From: a virus
Length of the DNA: 38,069 nucleotides
Strand: one strand, 5' to 3'
Virus record (IMG/VR): IMGVR_UViG_3300044614_000834
Coordinates: 1-38,069 of that record
Made by a program: the position numbers and the translations under genes. Of the stretch, positions 22,271 to 29,820 are shown one piece after another (the first letter of the stretch is position 1; every line of letters begins with the position of its first letter). The notes below the pieces were generated by a model, which had not been told where the DNA came from, did not search any database, and was given only the letters and a program-made list of their open reading frames with translations.

Positions 22271-22293
22271 CTTACGTCTACGGGTAATTTCTA

Positions 22294-24000
22294 ATGGCCG
22301 ATACAATTCGAATCAGACGGGGCACCACAAGTGCCTGGAATGCTGCTAATCCAGTGCTCGCCTTGGGCGAGCAAGGGTATGATACGACGACTAAGCAGTA
22401 TAAAGTCGGGGACGGCACGACGGCTTGGACTTCGTTGGCGTATTCTACGCCTGGGCATATCGCTGCGGGTACGGTGCTGGCGAATCCTAGCGGGGTGCTT
22501 GCAAATCCTGTCGGTGTCGATGCGGCTGGGATGAGGACGTTGCTGGGCATCGAAGACGTAAACATTCGACAAGGTATCACCACGGCTTCAGACGCAAGGG
22601 TGTTGTCCGATTTGGTTATCACAAACGGATCTCCAATTGTAACGTCTGCAACTGCTGGTTTTGCAGCATCCGATGTTGGCAAAACAATTTCAGTCGTGGA
22701 TGGTTTAGGTGCTGGCGTAAAAGCGTTGACGACGATTATATCGCGGCAAAGTGCAACGCAAGTGACACTAGCTACAAACATGCTAGCAAGTGGCACGAAG
22801 GCTTGCACGTATGGCACTGACGATGCGCCTGCGATTCAAGCTGCACTCAACACAATGGCTGTGGCAAATACTGGCGTTCTGTCGCTTGCACTGCAAGGGC
22901 ATGTCTTTATCGCTTCTCCGGTGGTAATGAATTTCACGGACAAGATTAACTCTTTGCGGTTGGACCTCAGCGAAGCCGTCTTGCACGTAAGCGTTCCACT
23001 TAATGCCACAGCGTTTACTTTCTCGGTGTTAGATGTGTTTATTATGGAAGGTGGGTCCGTCATGGGTACACCGATGGAAAGCCGTGATGCGTACTGCGTT
23101 TTCCGACTAAAAGAAATGTTGCTTTGCGTTATTCGTGATGTCCATTTTAACGGGCTTGCTGATCACGCTGCCACAGGCGGTGGGACAGCAGCCGGACCAG
23201 GATGCATTGTTTTCGATAGATGCAAAACCGAGATGTCGAATTGCAAATTTTCAAGCTGCATTTACAACTCATCTAACGACGTTTCCACCGTCCAAGTTAT
23301 CAATTGGTGGGGTTTCCGATGTGTCAATTGTTACTGGATTGACTGGGCTAGGTACAACGATAGTCTAACACTTAGCAAACAGTTTGGGCCTCCAAGCCTT
23401 GCCTGGGTGCACGTAAACTACCATTATACTGAAGGCAATCCTCTTTCGTATTACGAGTATGGAAAAGCAATCTTTGAAGATTGTGTATTCGAGGAAGGTG
23501 CGGTTTATGGTGTTTTGGCACGGCCTTACAGCGGTAAGAAAATCGAAGATGTGATTATCAAAAGGTGCTTATCTGCTACAGCCGACTTGGGTAGCGGTAC
23601 TGGAAAAGCGTTTTACTTTTTCGATGTGAACAATGCTATTTTAGAACACTGTAAAACAGGATGGGCCACGCTTGCTAGTGACGCGGTTGCAGCAACTGCC
23701 GTAACGAATCTACAGATAAGTCATTGCTTATTTCGTGATGAGACAAAGACAATTCGATTATCGTCCGTCGATAACTTTTTAATCGAGAACTCTGTCTTTA
23801 CAACTATTGTAGGAACCGCAACAAATAGCCATATCATCCGCAACGGCAAGGGATCTGCGACGTTTACAAAAGCTGGTGCTGTAAGTGATGCGGATTTCCC
23901 TGTAGCTCCATGCGACGGTACGCTGGCAGTTGACATAACAAATGATCGGCTATATTTCCGATCTGGCGGAACGTGGGAATACATCAATAAGAGTTCGTAA
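22294..24000 (+). CDS. Tail spike with Mtd-like N-terminus and beta-helix, 568 aa
   Basis: Residues 4-50 read IRIRRGTTSAWNAANPVLALGEQGYDTTTKQYKVGDGTTAWTSLAY, the pattern of the N-terminal domain of the major tropism determinant (Mtd_N) that many phage fibres share for attachment. After a linker the body contains repeated short beta-strand turns (CVIRDVHFNGLAD, CIVFDRCKTEMSNCKFSSC, IIKRCLSATADL, ISHCLFRD, FLIENSVF) typical of a right-handed beta-helix spike that binds or cuts surface polysaccharide. The C-terminus (GTLAVDITNDRLYFRSGGTWEYI) is a small cap motif. It lies after the head operon terminator, away from the main fibre cluster. Confidence 0.82.
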   Translation: MADTIRIRRGTTSAWNAANPVLALGEQGYDTTTKQYKVGDGTTAWTSLAYSTPGHIAAGTVLANPSGVLANPVGVDAAGMRTLLGIEDVNIRQGITTASDARVLSDLVITNGSPIVTSATAGFAASDVGKTISVVDGLGAGVKALTTIISRQSATQVTLATNMLASGTKACTYGTDDAPAIQAALNTMAVANTGVLSLALQGHVFIASPVVMNFTDKINSLRLDLSEAVLHVSVPLNATAFTFSVLDVFIMEGGSVMGTPMESRDAYCVFRLKEMLLCVIRDVHFNGLADHAATGGGTAAGPGCIVFDRCKTEMSNCKFSSCIYNSSNDVSTVQVINWWGFRCVNCYWIDWARYNDSLTLSKQFGPPSLAWVHVNYHYTEGNPLSYYEYGKAIFEDCVFEEGAVYGVLARPYSGKKIEDVIIKRCLSATADLGSGTGKAFYFFDVNNAILEHCKTGWATLASDAVAATAVTNLQISHCLFRDETKTIRLSSVDNFLIENSVFTTIVGTATNSHIIRNGKGSATFTKAGAVSDADFPVAPCDGTLAVDITNDRLYFRSGGTWEYINKSS

Positions 24001-24040
24001 TATACGTTTCCAATTCATCCTCTAACCCGGTTACAGAATT

Positions 24041-24235
24041 ATGGCAAAAGAAGTAGAAAAAGCCCCGAAGCGAAAGTTTGAACTTCTCGGTGGTTTACAC
24101 CACGTCGGAGATAAAACTTTCAAAGCTCCGGCAGTCGTCGAAAGTGACGACGACCTCGTCAAGATTTTTGGCCCCGAGAAGTTCCGCGAAGCATTCGCAC
24201 CCGTAGCTTCGGAGCCCATAAAGGAACCCAGCTAA
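24041..24235 (+). CDS. Hypothetical small protein, 64 aa
   Basis: The product is MAKEVEKAPKRKFELLGGLHHVGDKTFKAPAVVESDDDLVKIFGPEKFREAF..., with basic N-terminal and acidic central parts. The GGLHHVGDKTFKAP.VVESDdDL..iFG..KF segment recalls small phage head proteins that report a threshold-type 'GGkH......y..GdvveS..dL...F' pattern in planctomycete and other phages. No function is assigned. It overlaps the next gene by one base, in an operon extending to 26688. Confidence 0.6.
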   Translation: MAKEVEKAPKRKFELLGGLHHVGDKTFKAPAVVESDDDLVKIFGPEKFREAFAPVASEPIKEPS

Positions 24236-24510
24236 TGTTTTTCGGTCGCAGAGCCAACAGGCTATCCAATTCCGAGCGCCTCCTAGCAGTTCGCGTAGCA
24301 CGCGAAAAGCTAGCCGCTGCCGGCGGAAATAGCGTCGAATTCGAAAGGCTTGTAAAATCAGATGCTCGGACACAAGCAATTGATCCGGCATTAGTCGCAC
24401 TGTTCATTCAGATAGCGATAGCTGTGTTTAAGTATTACATGAGTCGTAACGCCGCAGCATCGGCTATTGCCGATGAGACAGATGCTCAACTTTTGAAAAA
24501 GGTAGCCTAA
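24235..24510 (+). CDS. Hypothetical protein with one hydrophobic helix, 91 aa
   Basis: The product begins MFFGRRANRLSNSERLLAVRVAREKLAAAGG and has one hydrophobic stretch (PALVALFIQIAIAVFKYYM, about residues 56-74), then an Ala-rich helix ending in LKKVA. A single membrane helix in a small phage gene next to others of the same kind suggests a lysis or membrane-accessory role. It overlaps the previous stop by one base (TAATG). Confidence 0.55.
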   Translation: MFFGRRANRLSNSERLLAVRVAREKLAAAGGNSVEFERLVKSDARTQAIDPALVALFIQIAIAVFKYYMSRNAAASAIADETDAQLLKKVA

Positions 24511-24513
24511 ACT

Positions 24514-24837
24514 ATGGATTATCAACAAATTATTACGTGGGCAGGAGGCTTGCTAATTGGTTCCGGTGTTCTTTGGAGTGGGTGGAAGTTTCTTAAACCG
24601 TTTCTTCCGGCCAACAAGGACCGCGATGCGGTCATCGAAAAACTGATCCAAGGTCTAAACGACCGAATCGTCGGTCCCGAAACCAAAGATGCCGTCTCGG
24701 TCCCTGACCGAGCTACAGCCTTGGCTTACTGCGAAGCAATTCTCCGTCACCTAGAAAAGAAACCTGACCCCAAGAAAGGCGTAGACGCCTTGATTGTTGT
24801 CATGTCCCAAATAGCGGCTCCCGCTCCGAAGGAGTAA
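24514..24837 (+). CDS. N-terminally anchored membrane protein, 107 aa
   Basis: One N-terminal membrane helix (IITWAGGLLIGSGVLWSGWKFL, residues 6-27) is followed by a soluble helical part with DRDAVIEKLIQGLNDRI and AYCEAILRHLEK and a short proline end. Topology resembles small holin- or spanin-like proteins, but no family match is claimed. It starts three bases after the upstream stop. Confidence 0.55.
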   Translation: MDYQQIITWAGGLLIGSGVLWSGWKFLKPFLPANKDRDAVIEKLIQGLNDRIVGPETKDAVSVPDRATALAYCEAILRHLEKKPDPKKGVDALIVVMSQIAAPAPKE

Positions 24838-24842
24838 TTGCC

Positions 24843-25226
24843 GTGAAAGAGTTATTCCTGAAAGGGGCTATGATACTAGGTGGTCTGTTGTTGATAGCGG
24901 CAGGCCGCTTTCCTGCGACGGGGCCTAGTGGTCCCGTAGCTGCATTCAAAGATCAGACGTTGTTTGTGCTCTATGAGAAACAAACACCAACGGTCGATCA
25001 AGTGATTGCTATCCGAGGAGCAAAGGATTTCGTTTCCTCTGCCGGATTTGCTGGTTATTTATTGATCGACGACGATAACACCGCTTTCAGCGGTCTAATT
25101 AACAAAGCCAAGGAAAGAGGCGTAGAGCCTCCATTTTTGGCTGCCGGAAAGCTGGAAGCCGGGAAGATCAAAGAGTTTAAGAAAGTAGTGCCGTGGAAAA
25201 CTGGATTCGAGGATATCCTGAAATGA
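24843..25226 (+). CDS. Signal-anchored hypothetical protein, 127 aa
   Basis: A GTG start follows AAGGAG with eight bases of spacing; the ribosome site overlaps the previous stop region. The N-terminus MKELFLKGAMILGGLLLIAAGRFPA is a signal peptide or anchor. The mature part (FVLYEKQTPTVDQVIAIRGAKDFVSSAGFAGYLLIDDDNTAFSGLINKAKERGVEPPFLAAGKLEAGKIKEFKKV) is alpha/beta, recalling a periplasmic ligand-binding or thioredoxin-like fold without a CxxC motif. The function is unknown. It overlaps the peptidase gene by four bases. Confidence 0.55.
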   Translation: MKELFLKGAMILGGLLLIAAGRFPATGPSGPVAAFKDQTLFVLYEKQTPTVDQVIAIRGAKDFVSSAGFAGYLLIDDDNTAFSGLINKAKERGVEPPFLAAGKLEAGKIKEFKKVVPWKTGFEDILK

Positions 25227-26137
25227 ACGACGAACAAGAACCATTGCAATTGTTCGACGGTGCTGCTGTCGGCACCGGGCTTCTTATGCCCACTGCCGAG
25301 GCTATCAAGGAATCCCTCAAAGCAGAGGAATACCCGGAAGACTGGTTCCTCGAAGATAAGGACATCGAAAAGTCGCTCAAAGGCGACACATACAAGACTT
25401 TTCGCAGGATGCGAAGTGGTTTAATCATTAACCAAGGGTCAATCGGTAAATGCAATGCAAGTGCAGTTGTGGCTGCTATGCATAACACCCGTATGCGAGA
25501 CGGCATGACCGGCACCTTGTTTGCTGATAGCCATCTCTACATGAATATTAACCGAGGCGTAGACGGAGGCTCTCAGTTAGTAGACGCATTGCATTGGTTG
25601 ACATCCAAGGGCGTATCTCCTGTCAATCTCCAGGTCGGCGGACGGACTGTTAAGTTCCCTCTGACGGCGTTTAGCCGTCGCCAAGTCGCTCCAGCGGTCC
25701 TACAAGCAGCGGACTCCGCTGCTCCGACCTTTCAGACCTGGGAGCCGTATCGCGTGCCTGTAAGCTCTTACGAGCGATTTAACAGGGCCGTAGCATCGGC
25801 CTTAGCCAGAGATCACCAAATTATCATCGCGTTACACGCGAGCAATGCCTTTATGTCGTTAGATAGCAAAGGTTACATTCGCCAAGGCCAAGGATACGGG
25901 AACCATGCCCTAGTCGCACATAGTGCGAAGTGGGTAGGTTCCAAGGACGATCTCGTCCATCCCGACATCCAGAACTCTTGGGGTCCGGCAAAGCATCCTG
26001 ATCTAGGCCGCGTCGGCGGCCAAGGATGGGGTGAAGACGGATTCGGAAAAATCACGATGCGCAGCTTGTGGCAATGTGCCAAAACCCACGTATTCTGGGT
26101 CTACACTGGTTCCAAATTCAATCCAGGTGCCGCATGA
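25223..26137 (+). CDS. Papain-like (C1) cysteine peptidase, 304 aa
   Basis: I choose ATG 25223 because of the ATGA overlap. The papain active site is readable: oxyanion Gln and catalytic Cys in NQGSIGKCNASA (Q71, C77), catalytic His in GNHALVAHSAKW (H228) and catalytic Asn in IQNSWG (N251), then GWGEDGFGKITM as in C1 enzymes. The usual Trp after Cys is replaced by Asn. No signal peptide is seen. It sits among small membrane proteins and a lipoprotein, so it may act in lysis, in virion protein processing or on host surface proteins; that is inference. Family assignment is solid, biological role is not. Confidence 0.8.
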   Translation: MNDEQEPLQLFDGAAVGTGLLMPTAEAIKESLKAEEYPEDWFLEDKDIEKSLKGDTYKTFRRMRSGLIINQGSIGKCNASAVVAAMHNTRMRDGMTGTLFADSHLYMNINRGVDGGSQLVDALHWLTSKGVSPVNLQVGGRTVKFPLTAFSRRQVAPAVLQAADSAAPTFQTWEPYRVPVSSYERFNRAVASALARDHQIIIALHASNAFMSLDSKGYIRQGQGYGNHALVAHSAKWVGSKDDLVHPDIQNSWGPAKHPDLGRVGGQGWGEDGFGKITMRSLWQCAKTHVFWVYTGSKFNPGAA

Positions 26138-26688
26138 AATATTTGCTGCTTTTCCTTTGTCTGCTGTCGGTAGGATGCATTCCTGTTGTTGCCGACAACC
26201 CGCTTGTCCTAGACGAGCCTATTGTTCTGACTTCCGATACGCCGGTTGCTCCTGAAGTTACCCCGCAAGTTACCCCGCAAGTGGAGCCGCCTAAATCCAA
26301 AGTAGAGCCGGTAGTCGTCAAGCCTACTTATCGTTGGACGTATCCTGGCGACCTGGGTACACATCTACGAAGTGTACACGGAGTAGATGTAATCGGTATG
26401 TCGCGAAGCGAGATGCTGCAAATGCACGACGATCTCCACAATTCGCAGCTAGCAGTAAAAGCTCCGGTAGCTAAGGCAAATGTCGTAATTCAGTATACAA
26501 TAGACTCTTGTAGTTGGTGCAAGTACGACGAGAAGAATATCTTCCCTAAATGGGCAGCTCAGGGATGGAATTTCCAAAAAGTCGATGAAACAGCTAACCC
26601 GCGCGGTGTTTATCCTCGCTATGAGATCCGGTGGGCGGGCGGTAAGACAGCGACACACTCAGGCTCTTTAAGCACCTGGAAGAACTAA
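26134..26688 (+). CDS. Lipoprotein with thioredoxin-like CxxC domain, 184 aa
   Basis: Start ATG 26134 overlaps the peptidase stop. The N-terminus has a lipobox-like signal (LLSVGC, Cys15). A Pro/Val-rich linker (APEVTPQVTPQVEPPKSKVEP) leads to a YRWTYPGDLGTHLRSVHGVDVIGMSRSEMLQMHDDLHN domain and then a thioredoxin-like end with C126-S-W-C129 (TIDSCSWCKYDEKNIFPKW...W.FQKVDE). I infer an outer-face oxidoreductase or glutaredoxin-like protein. The WT.PGDL..HL..vHGV...S..EM..lHD.LHN segment is one I link with planctomycetes and their phages. It is coupled to the following connector gene by one base. Confidence 0.72.
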   Translation: MKYLLLFLCLLSVGCIPVVADNPLVLDEPIVLTSDTPVAPEVTPQVTPQVEPPKSKVEPVVVKPTYRWTYPGDLGTHLRSVHGVDVIGMSRSEMLQMHDDLHNSQLAVKAPVAKANVVIQYTIDSCSWCKYDEKNIFPKWAAQGWNFQKVDETANPRGVYPRYEIRWAGGKTATHSGSLSTWKN

Positions 26689-27080
26689 TGCCAGCGACGA
26701 CAACCGAAGAAGCAGTACAAAGAATCATCCAATACGATGCTTCCATCATCCCTGATGTACAGCCGTTTATTGATGATGCTATTTTGATTGTGAATGCGGT
26801 TATCGGCACAAGTTCATCGCTGTCGGATGCCCAGTTGGAATTGGTAGTTCGCTACATTGCGGCCCACCTTATGGCGGTTACCGACGTTCGGGTATCGATG
26901 GAACAGGTCAAGAGTCTGATGGTGCGGTACAACCAGCACCTAGACAAAGGCTTAGGGATCACGACTTACGGCACTACGGCAATGTTGCTGGATACTACCG
27001 GCAAGCTAGCAGCTTGGAATAACCGAGTTATTACAGGCGGGGGCATGAAGCAATTCTTCTGGGCAGGAGAGGCATCATAG
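26688..27080 (+). CDS. Head-tail connector protein, 130 aa
   Basis: The product follows the connector pattern: a helical start (EEAVQRIIQYDASIIPDVQPFIDDAILIVNAVI), LELVVRYIAAHLMAVTD, and a C-terminal LGITTYGTTAMLLDTTGKLAAWN. The YG..a..lD.TG.La motif is typical of gp6-like connectors below the portal. Next genes are the closure and tail-completion proteins, as expected for a siphovirus. The start lies in the upstream stop (TAATG). Confidence 0.75.
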   Translation: MPATTTEEAVQRIIQYDASIIPDVQPFIDDAILIVNAVIGTSSSLSDAQLELVVRYIAAHLMAVTDVRVSMEQVKSLMVRYNQHLDKGLGITTYGTTAMLLDTTGKLAAWNNRVITGGGMKQFFWAGEAS

Positions 27081-27548
27081 ATGCAAATTATCAAAACAGT
27101 CCAAAAGGATAGTCTTGTCTATTGGCCGTATGCCGGTGCCGATATGTACGGGCAACCGATCTACGGCGCTCCGGTCGTCATCAAATGCCGATGGGACGAA
27201 TGCTTGAAACAAGTATTCGACGCTGACGGTTCCCCGGTATTCTCTAAGATCGAACTTATAACCCAGATTCGGTTAGCACCGAAAGGGTTAATCAAGAAGG
27301 GCAAAACGATTCCGGTAGACGATTCCGGCTACAACGGTGAAACCCCCAGCTCCGTCATGGACGGAGACGTGTTAGACGGAGGCGGCCCTGGCGACCCGTC
27401 TACTGCTACTTATGATGGCGGAGAGCCGGATACCATCGTCTATGCATACAATCCCCGAAATCATCCCGATGTTTTCGAGATCATAGCAGTGGACGTTACG
27501 CCAATGCTACGACGCCGAAACGTAACATTATTTGAGGCATACGCATGA
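27081..27548 (+). CDS. Head closure/neck protein with Asp-Gly-Gly insertion, 155 aa
   Basis: The position after the connector and the beta-rich pattern (DSLVYWPYAGADMYGQPIYGAPVVIKCRWDE..., LAPKGLIKKGKTIP, HPDVFEIIAVDVTPMLRRRNVTLFEAY) suit a head-closure (stopper) protein. An unusual stretch in the middle (residues about 91-115, with MDGDVLDGGGPGDPS and TYDGGEPD) looks like a low-complexity insertion and recurs in the distal tail protein at 34288-37101. It abuts the previous stop, and overlaps the next gene by ATGA. Confidence 0.65.
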   Translation: MQIIKTVQKDSLVYWPYAGADMYGQPIYGAPVVIKCRWDECLKQVFDADGSPVFSKIELITQIRLAPKGLIKKGKTIPVDDSGYNGETPSSVMDGDVLDGGGPGDPSTATYDGGEPDTIVYAYNPRNHPDVFEIIAVDVTPMLRRRNVTLFEAYA

Positions 27549-28204
27549 CATGGCTAAATCAACTAAAAGGATGCGACGATCTCAAAGCGTTTCTACATCA
27601 CATGCAGGTTTGTGTGATCGTATCGAAGCCCGGCGGAGCTATTTTGTGGGTAAACAAGGCTTTCGAAGAATGGAGTGGTTATTCTTCAGATGAATTAGAG
27701 AAAGCAGGTTGGAGGCAAATAGTTATACCCGGTGCCGATTTTGACCGAGATCCTGATTGCCCAGAACAATGGGAAGCGTATTCCCCGATATATAATATCC
27801 GGACCCGATACAACCGCAAAAACGCATCACCTTGCTGGGGAACCTTAACCGCTATGCGGTTCCCTCCGATAGGTGACATTGAGTTTTGTGTGTGTACGTG
27901 GATTCCTCATCAAGAAACAACCAATGCGGCGTTAGACACCGCTTTGGCCGCCATCCAGAAATCAGAGAAAGCCACCAAAGAACTAAGTGATTCATTCGCC
28001 GCCTACTCGCAAATAAGCACGGAGCAACGATTTATCGTGACCGCAACAGAACTAGCTAAGAAGTACCCGAAAGTTACGTGGGCTATCATAGCTTTCGGTT
28101 TCGGATTGTTTGGGTTGAACAATGCTCTAGAGATCCTCAAAACCATCCATTTAGTGCCGCCCGTCGTCACTTTGACGGCACCGGCCAATCCACAAAACCC
28201 ATGA
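27545..28204 (+). CDS. PAS-domain membrane protein, 219 aa
   Basis: Residues about 12-125 form a PAS fold: MQVCVIVSKPGGAILWVNKAFEEWSGYSSDELEKAGWRQIVIPGAD is the classical PAS core (I....G.I.wvN.AFe.ltGYs.eEl.G......), with a YNIRTRYNRKNASPCWGTLTAMRF strand pair and a final IEFCVCTWIP strand. A helical linker (130-165) leads to a membrane helix (about 177-198) and a short Pro-rich end. No kinase, cyclase or effector domain is attached. PAS domains sense small molecules, redox or light. The gene is inserted between head-closure and tail-completion genes and coupled by ATGA to both neighbours, so it is expressed with virion genes. Confidence 0.75.
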   Translation: MTWLNQLKGCDDLKAFLHHMQVCVIVSKPGGAILWVNKAFEEWSGYSSDELEKAGWRQIVIPGADFDRDPDCPEQWEAYSPIYNIRTRYNRKNASPCWGTLTAMRFPPIGDIEFCVCTWIPHQETTNAALDTALAAIQKSEKATKELSDSFAAYSQISTEQRFIVTATELAKKYPKVTWAIIAFGFGLFGLNNALEILKTIHLVPPVVTLTAPANPQNP

Positions 28205-28590
28205 AAATAAAAGCCAAGGTCGAGGGTATAAAGGAGCTGCGAGCAGCTCTGGCAAAATACAACAAAGACTCGGCTAAGGCATACCGGGAAGGGCTAGCTA
28301 TCGTAGCTAGGGAATTGCTCCGCAATGCCCAGTTCAATACTCCAGTGGATACCGGAGCCCTCAAGGCGTCCGGGCAGTGGTGGATTATGGGTTCTGGGTG
28401 GAATTCAGTAGCCGTCGTCGGCTTCGGTAACCCAGTAACTGGCTTTGTGAAGAATGGACGCCCCCGCGTCCCTGCGGACTATGCGGTTTTCCAGCACGAT
28501 CTCCCGTATGAGCGAAAATATCTAGAAGAGGCCGTAAACGACATCGAAGACAGAGCAACCACCCTTTTCTGGCAAATTCTAGCAGTATGA
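28201..28590 (+). CDS. HK97 gp10-like tail completion/neck protein, 129 aa
   Basis: The start is ATG 28201 (ATGA overlap); the longer frame is a shadow. The product shows the HK97 gp10 family layout: MKIKAKVEGIKELRAALAKYN, AYREGLAIVARELLRNAQFNTPVDTGALKASGQW (the A...tPvdTGaLr.S motif) and VGFGNPVTGFVKNGRPRVPADYAVFQH, then LEEAVND. These proteins join head and tail or complete the tail. It precedes the tail terminator gene as usual. Confidence 0.8.
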   Translation: MKIKAKVEGIKELRAALAKYNKDSAKAYREGLAIVARELLRNAQFNTPVDTGALKASGQWWIMGSGWNSVAVVGFGNPVTGFVKNGRPRVPADYAVFQHDLPYERKYLEEAVNDIEDRATTLFWQILAV

Positions 28591-28982
28591 CAATTCGCAC
28601 CCCAGCGGAAGTATTCCGCTCCGTAATTCTGACTAGAGCCACCCAATTGGGATATACGGTTTACGTCAATCATATGCAGGATGCCCCCGACAAAGCCATT
28701 GTCGTCGTAGACGAAAGAGGGCTCCTCGACCAACGCACTCTCAGAGACACACAAACGGCCCAGGATCGCGTTGAAGTCCAGGTACGTGCCCAGAGCCACA
28801 TTGACGCCGGGAACGTGTTACCGACGCTCTGGGAAGACGTATTGAGGCATGTTTCCGCCACGTCTACTTATGGCGGAATCGTGCAATGTATCACGAAAGC
28901 TAATACAATGGGATGCATGGGGCAAGAGCCGCAAACTCGCCGTTGGCGATTCAATCAAGCGTTTTTCATGGTGATATCTTAG
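28587..28982 (+). CDS. Tail terminator-like protein, 131 aa
   Basis: The product begins with a helix (TPAEVFRSVILTRATQLGYTVYVNHMQDAPDKAIVVVDERG), then QDRVEVQVRAQSHIDAGNVLPTLWEDVLRH and a WRFNQAFFMVI end. A helix, then 'P..aI.v.dt.G', then r.qv.vR......A...a..i...L is the tail-terminator (minor capsid) pattern. It lies between tail completion and tail tube genes. Overlap with the upstream gene is four bases. Confidence 0.7.
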   Translation: MTIRTPAEVFRSVILTRATQLGYTVYVNHMQDAPDKAIVVVDERGLLDQRTLRDTQTAQDRVEVQVRAQSHIDAGNVLPTLWEDVLRHVSATSTYGGIVQCITKANTMGCMGQEPQTRRWRFNQAFFMVIS

Positions 28983-28983
28983 T

Positions 28984-29439
28984 ATGTCGAACACAATCCT
29001 TCGTAACGGCCATCGTACCTTAATCGAAATCGTCGGTTTGACTGCCCGATTCGAAGAAGTTTCGCTCAACCCATTCGGGATTGAAGCGGACGATTCGGTC
29101 GAACAGACCAACATGAGGACGAACAACTGGCGAGGTTTCCTCGGCGGTGCTCTTTTGACTGCGACCGAAATGTCGGTCAAGGTGCATTATGCACCCGGTG
29201 CTATCGAGCAAATTATCCCAATTCTTCGCACAAATCGTGCGATCAAGGTGCACTTTCCAGACGGTGCCAACGTGCTTGTTTATGCCATCGTCCAATCGTT
29301 CGTCCCAGACGAACACACAACCAACGAAAAGCCAACGGCTACGTTGACCTTACGTCCGTCCAACCTCACAACCAGCAACCCACCTGCCGAAATTGGACCT
29401 GTTTACGCTACCGGAACTACAACTACTGTAGCTCCGTAA
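28984..29439 (+). CDS. Major tail tube protein, 151 aa
   Basis: Position (after tail terminator and before the frameshifted chaperones) and beta-rich sequence (RTLIEIVGLTARFEEVSLNPFGIEADDSVEQTNMRTNNWRGFLGGALLTATEMSVKVHYAPGAIEQIIPILRTNRAIKVHFPDGANVLVYAIVQSFVPDEHTTNEKPTATLTLRPSN, cited by its features: GIEAD, TEMSVKVHY, YAIVQSFVPDE, ATLTLRPSN) suit a tail tube subunit. The C-terminus ends in TGTTTTVAP, echoing the Thr/Pro linkers of the distal tail genes. Assignment is by context more than by motif. Confidence 0.65.
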   Translation: MSNTILRNGHRTLIEIVGLTARFEEVSLNPFGIEADDSVEQTNMRTNNWRGFLGGALLTATEMSVKVHYAPGAIEQIIPILRTNRAIKVHFPDGANVLVYAIVQSFVPDEHTTNEKPTATLTLRPSNLTTSNPPAEIGPVYATGTTTTVAP

Positions 29440-29463
29440 TCTTTTCTCTTTACGGACAGTGTG

Positions 29464-29820
29464 ATGTTAAAGTTTAGTGCTAAGACCAAGTTTGAGGAAG
29501 TAACCTTGGAGAGTGACGCTGGCGAAGTGGTTTACACCATTCACCAGCTTACCGGAGCCCAAGCTGACGACTACAGAGCCGCCCAGGCGGCTAAGTTGAA
29601 GTTAGACGGTGCCGGTAACGTGATCGAAATCACCGATTTCAAGGGTCAGTTCACAGAGCTTCTCAAGCGATGCGTCAAGGGGCCGGATGGCAAGTTAGTC
29701 GAGTTCTCGACTCTCGGCGGATGGCCTGATGAGACGCTTCAAGGGCTACACAAGATAGCTCTTGATATCAACAAGATGAATCAGGACAAAGACGAGGAAG
29801 TTGACCCAAAAAAGTCCTAA
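29464..29820 (+). CDS. Tail assembly chaperone, gpG-like, 118 aa
   Basis: The product (MLKFSAKTKFEEVTLESDAGEVVYTIHQLTGAQADDYRAAQAAKLKLDGAG..., FKGQFTELLKRCVKGPDGKLV, LPeTLqGLHKIALDINKMNQ as in tail chaperones) ends with an acidic DKDEEVDPKKS. The last codons overlap a slippery A AAA AAG, and the next frame is open, so most ribosomes stop at 29820 while some continue to a G-T fusion. G and GT chaperones bind the tape measure during tail assembly. A GTG at 29461 is an alternative start. A GGA-type site is weak. Confidence 0.78.
   Translation: MLKFSAKTKFEEVTLESDAGEVVYTIHQLTGAQADDYRAAQAAKLKLDGAGNVIEITDFKGQFTELLKRCVKGPDGKLVEFSTLGGWPDETLQGLHKIALDINKMNQDKDEEVDPKKS
29808..29814 (+). promoter_or_regulatory. 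Programmed -1 ribosomal frameshift site (A AAA AAG)
   Basis: In the zero frame the codons are CCA AAA AAG TCC TAA. The heptamer A AAA AAG is a classical -1 slippery sequence. After slippage translation continues with GTC CTA AGT into the open frame to 30128. A short perfect hairpin AGTACC-TTT-GGTACT lies downstream at 29830-29844 (about 15 nt beyond), and may or may not stimulate. Confidence 0.85.

Noticed and set aside
25193-25222. Earlier start for the cysteine peptidase (MENWIRGYPE...)
   Set aside because: It overlaps the upstream gene by 34 bp without a ribosome site; the ATGA-overlapping start at 25223 fits the operon pattern better.
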